DNA from: Oscillatoriaceae cyanobacterium M33_DOE_052
Lineage (GTDB): Bacteria; Cyanobacteriota; Cyanobacteriia; Cyanobacteriales; Laspinemataceae
DNA: 37,772 nt
Reading direction: 5' to 3'
Assembly (NCBI GenBank): GCA_015296065.1
Contig: DVDU01000180.1
Location: forward strand, 1 to 37,772
A program made the translations under genes and the position numbers. The notes beneath the pieces were generated by a model. It searched no databases. It saw only the letters and a list, made by a program, of their open reading frames with translations, and was not told the origin of the DNA. Shown here one piece after another: positions 35,562 to 37,772 of this stretch. How positions within the stretch are numbered: the stretch's first letter is position 1; each line of letters starts with the position of its first letter.

Positions 35562-35987
35562 GTGACGTATTGGGTCAAAATCATTTATGAGAGAGATACT
35601 TACGTCATCGATCTGAAGCAGATCAGTGCTTTTTGCCGCGCTCCCAACCGTAAGGTGACATTTTGGTTGCCGGACGGTCGGATCCCGATTTTGATCCATC
35701 CCCAAAGCAATCAAGATGCTTATGAAAAAGTGGTTAATTACATAAAGCAAATTATCACCACTTCCGAGCAAGGTGCTTATTGGATCAAAATCCTCTACGA
35801 TCGCGAGGAATATGCCATCAATCTTGCCCGCGTTAGCGCCTTTTCCCTAGAACCAAACACGGGTAAGATATCGTTTTGGCTCCCCGACAGCGGCACCCGC
35901 ATGATTATCCATCCCCAGAGCAATCCCGATGCTTATTCTCTGGTGATGGAATACATAGAAAAGAAAACTGGCTACCGTCTGGAGTAA
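35562..35987 (+). CDS. Small protein of two ~70-residue tandem repeats
   Basis: About 141 residues from GTG 35562, chosen because a full Shine-Dalgarno AAGGAGGT (35551-35558) lies directly upstream; an ATG at 35532 would add ten residues. The two halves align throughout: YWVKIIYERDTYVIDLKQISAF...TFWLPDGRIPILIHPQSNQDAYEKVVNYI and YWIKILYDREEYAINLARVSAF...SFWLPDSGTRMIIHPQSNPDAYSLVMEYI. Each half looks like a small beta-beta-alpha unit. I do not recognise the family. It may be co-transcribed with pyrG, 51 bp upstream. Confidence 0.8.
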   Translation: MTYWVKIIYERDTYVIDLKQISAFCRAPNRKVTFWLPDGRIPILIHPQSNQDAYEKVVNYIKQIITTSEQGAYWIKILYDREEYAINLARVSAFSLEPNTGKISFWLPDSGTRMIIHPQSNPDAYSLVMEYIEKKTGYRLE

Positions 35988-36065
35988 CTTTGTTTTCCCT
36001 TCCTCTGTGGTGAATGAAACTACAGAGGTAGGGAAAATCGCGAGCCGCATGATGGGAGGCGCGGA

Positions 36066-37004
36066 TTAATGCCCGGAAATCAGCGAGCAAGCTAATTTAG
36101 CGGCGCCGACGGTTCCGGCTTTTCCCCCTAGTTGTGCGGGGATGATTTGCAGTCCTTGGCGGCATTCTGGCAATACTCTTCTTTCTACTTCGCCGATCGC
36201 AGCGGGTAAAAATAAGTCGGCACTGGCGCTAATACCGCCGCCGATCGCCACGACTTCTGGAGATAAAACGTAAATCAAACTGGCTAAACCGGCTCCCAGG
36301 TGATGGCCGTAACTCTCCCAAAACTCATGTGCTTGCCGGTTGCCTGCTTTGGCCATATGCGCCAGGTGGTCTGGTTCCATCCCCCCTGTCTGTCGCCGAA
36401 TGGCTTGCACTGATACGTACTGTTCTAAAGACCCCCGGTTGCCGCTGTTACATTCGGGTCCATACAGGTTCAAGGTAACTAAACCCAGTTCTCCCGCTGC
36501 GCCATTGTGACCCACAAACAGCTTGCCGTCTAGAATAATGGCGCCGCCGACCCCGGTTCCTAGGGTCAGCATGATAAAGTTGCGGCACCCCCGACCGGCT
36601 CCCACCCATGCTTCCCCCATTCCCGCGCAGTTGGCATCGTTGGCTAGGACTGTGGGTTTGCCGGTTTTCGCTTCTAACCATTCCGCGAGGGGGACATTGT
36701 GCCATCCGCTTAAATTGATGGCAATTTTTGCCACTCTTCCGGTGGCGTCAACTGGACCGGGTGTGCCAACGCCGATCGCTTCACTTTGGTTGGATGGGTC
36801 CAAACGGGCGATCGCCTCCACCATCGCCCCCAAAACCGCCTCCGGTGTCGCCGGTTGCGGCGTCGCCACCGTCATATCCCGAATACAGCTCCCATCCACC
36901 GCAAACAAACCCAGTTTGATGCCACTACCTCCCACGTCCATCCCCACCACGCAACGAGTCCCACGCACTGCTGCCAACTCTTCTTGAGCCATTCTTGCCC
37001 CCAT
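36066..37004 (-). CDS. ROK family sugar kinase (glucokinase-like)
   Basis: About 312 residues. The ATP phosphate-binding motif is CVVGMDVGGSGIKLGLF near the N terminus; sugar-site strands are GVGTPGPVD, NDANCAGMGE and TLGTGVGGAI, with GELG following. The usual ROK zinc motif CxCGxxGC is reduced to C-N-S-G-N-R-G-S, and the zinc His of GEIGH is Leu, so the zinc site is lost while the fold and catalytic Asp (NDAN) remain. The start is ATG 37004 with AAGGGGAG 8 bases upstream; the frame is open to 37070. Glucose is the likely substrate but other sugars are possible. Confidence 0.88.
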   Translation of the reverse strand: MGARMAQEELAAVRGTRCVVGMDVGGSGIKLGLFAVDGSCIRDMTVATPQPATPEAVLGAMVEAIARLDPSNQSEAIGVGTPGPVDATGRVAKIAINLSGWHNVPLAEWLEAKTGKPTVLANDANCAGMGEAWVGAGRGCRNFIMLTLGTGVGGAIILDGKLFVGHNGAAGELGLVTLNLYGPECNSGNRGSLEQYVSVQAIRRQTGGMEPDHLAHMAKAGNRQAHEFWESYGHHLGAGLASLIYVLSPEVVAIGGGISASADLFLPAAIGEVERRVLPECRQGLQIIPAQLGGKAGTVGAAKLACSLISGH

Positions 37005-37156
37005 AATAGTTTCTCCCCTTAATTTTACGAGCCTTCCGACCCCAGCTCCGATGATTTTGGCTACAGCCAAAATTTATTCCCCACCATGCGGTACTCTAGT
37101 TAAGTAACAGCCAAGTGCAGTTAACCCATATTCTCTCTTGAGTTAGCCCAAACAAA

Positions 37157-37660
37157 ATGGCAGTTTATCAAAACCGCGAAGCCTTCATCCCCTACCGCCG
37201 CTCTGACCTCGTAGAACTCTGCATCCAAGAGGGCAAGCTGGCCCCATCAGACGTGCAAAAATTTCGCGATTTCTGCCAAATCCTGATGGCATATTATCAC
37301 TTTCAATTCCATGAATCCCTAGAAACCATCAAAGATAACTATGCTCCTTTTAACCCAGACGCCGATACTAAATTTACCACCGAACCCACCCCCAACCAGC
37401 GCGCCCAGATGGCAGATACAGTCATCACAGAATTTCGTCATATTATCGAAAACGCTAATTACTTGGTTCTCACCAAAGACAGTCTAGAAAGAGCATTCGC
37501 TGAAAAGTCATTAATTGACGTGAAAACTCACGTCAATTTAGATGATTTTGAATATATATATTGTTATTGTCGAGGAGATATTTATACAAACATTACCATC
37601 AAAAAATTTTGGTTTCGTCAAGCATCACAAACTATAGTCATTTCAAATAAGAGTGAGAGG
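37157..37660 (+). pseudogene. DUF3754 gene, 3' part replaced by an insertion sequence
   Basis: Starts at ATG 37157 (MAVYQNREAFIPYRRSDL). The N-terminal half, through IPYRRSDLVELCIQEGKL, FRDFCQILMAYYHFQFH, NYAPFNPDADTK, LDDFEYIYCYCRGDIY and KKFWFRQ, matches the cyanobacterial DUF3754 family as I remember it. After about 37630 the residues no longer fit: the frame continues through ASQTIVISNKSEREARC into a transposase start. DUF3754 proteins are normally longer and end in membrane segments, which are absent before the junction. The exact junction cannot be set because the element's other end lies outside the window. Confidence 0.7.
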
Positions 37661-37708
37661 GAAGCCAGATGTGCTAAAATTGAGAAGAATTATGAGGGAG
37701 GGGTCAGA

Positions 37709-37772
37709 ATGGCTTATAGTCTGGACTTGAGAAAACGAGTCATAGAGTACATAGAGAATGGGGGTAGTATAG
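37709..37772 (+). mobile_element. IS630-type transposase, 5' fragment at window edge
   Basis: From ATG 37709 the frame reads MAYSLDLRKRVIEYIENGGS and runs off the window. This is the typical N-terminal helix-turn-helix start of IS630/Tc1-like transposases of cyanobacteria. GAGGGAGGGGTC lies just upstream as Shine-Dalgarno. The frame is the same as that of the DUF3754 gene (552 bp, 184 codons from its ATG). The insertion's left end must lie within roughly 37620-37708. Confidence 0.8.

Overview
The window is cyanobacterial chromosomal DNA, most likely from a filamentous, repeat-rich species (inference). Supporting signs are many GCGATCGC (HIP1) octamers, a cyanobacterial gene set (biliverdin reductase, plant-type ferredoxins, DUF1816, DUF1350, DUF3754, a sulfiredoxin relic), short tandemly repeated repetitive (STRR) tracts such as CCCCACACT, CCCCGTCT and TTGGTCATT, and dozens of small palindromes. 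No rRNA, CRISPR array, prophage or replication origin was seen.

Layout. 1-820: STRR tract, tRNA-Thr(CGT) and three ~113-bp tandem repeats carrying hairpins. 823-6535: CDP-alcohol phosphatidyltransferase (+), then a minus-strand run of GNAT acetyltransferase, small membrane protein, AmpG-like MFS permease, small hypothetical, argF and an endonuclease/exonuclease/phosphatase protein. 6544-14624 (+): PBP4-type D,D-carboxypeptidase, a ~1,700-residue multi-PAS/GAF histidine kinase, a single-domain response regulator and a DUF1816 protein. 14640-15946 (-): exported hypothetical protein and tRNA-Leu(TAG). 16261-20324: CHAT-FHA protease-like protein and an unrecognised protein (both +), facing an FHA-PrsW intramembrane-protease fusion (-). 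20405-24488 (-): peptide deformylase and an RTX/Calx-beta protein. 25258-29244: DUF1350 protein (+), HTH/GrpE-like protein (-), a 38-residue membrane peptide (+), then metallo-beta-lactamase-like, dimeric-barrel, Dps and broken sulfiredoxin genes (-). 29386-33544: SpoIID/LytB protein (+), two tandem ferredoxins (-), bvdR (+). 33789-37772: pyrG and a two-repeat protein (+), ROK kinase (-), and a DUF3754 gene (+) that runs in frame into the start of an IS630-like transposase at the window edge.

How the genes may work together. Dps and sulfiredoxin are side by side and both belong to peroxide defence, but sulfiredoxin is split over three frames. The ferredoxins are transcribed away from bvdR, which suits bilin and redox metabolism. 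The kinase and response regulator may form a two-component pair. The CHAT-FHA / unknown / FHA-PrsW cluster pairs a caspase-like domain with an intramembrane protease, each carrying a phosphothreonine-reading FHA domain, and is the best candidate for an undescribed signalling-proteolysis module.

The most unusual property is how small repeats have entered genes. Low-complexity STRR tracts lie in frame inside the kinase (GAF, a PAS and the ATPase domain) and the CHAT protein. A 28-bp palindrome family (GTAGGGG-N14-CCCCTAC) occurs about ten times, twice as an identical in-frame insertion encoding VGAIRESPL in unrelated proteins. Two identical 26-bp palindromes break sulfiredoxin.
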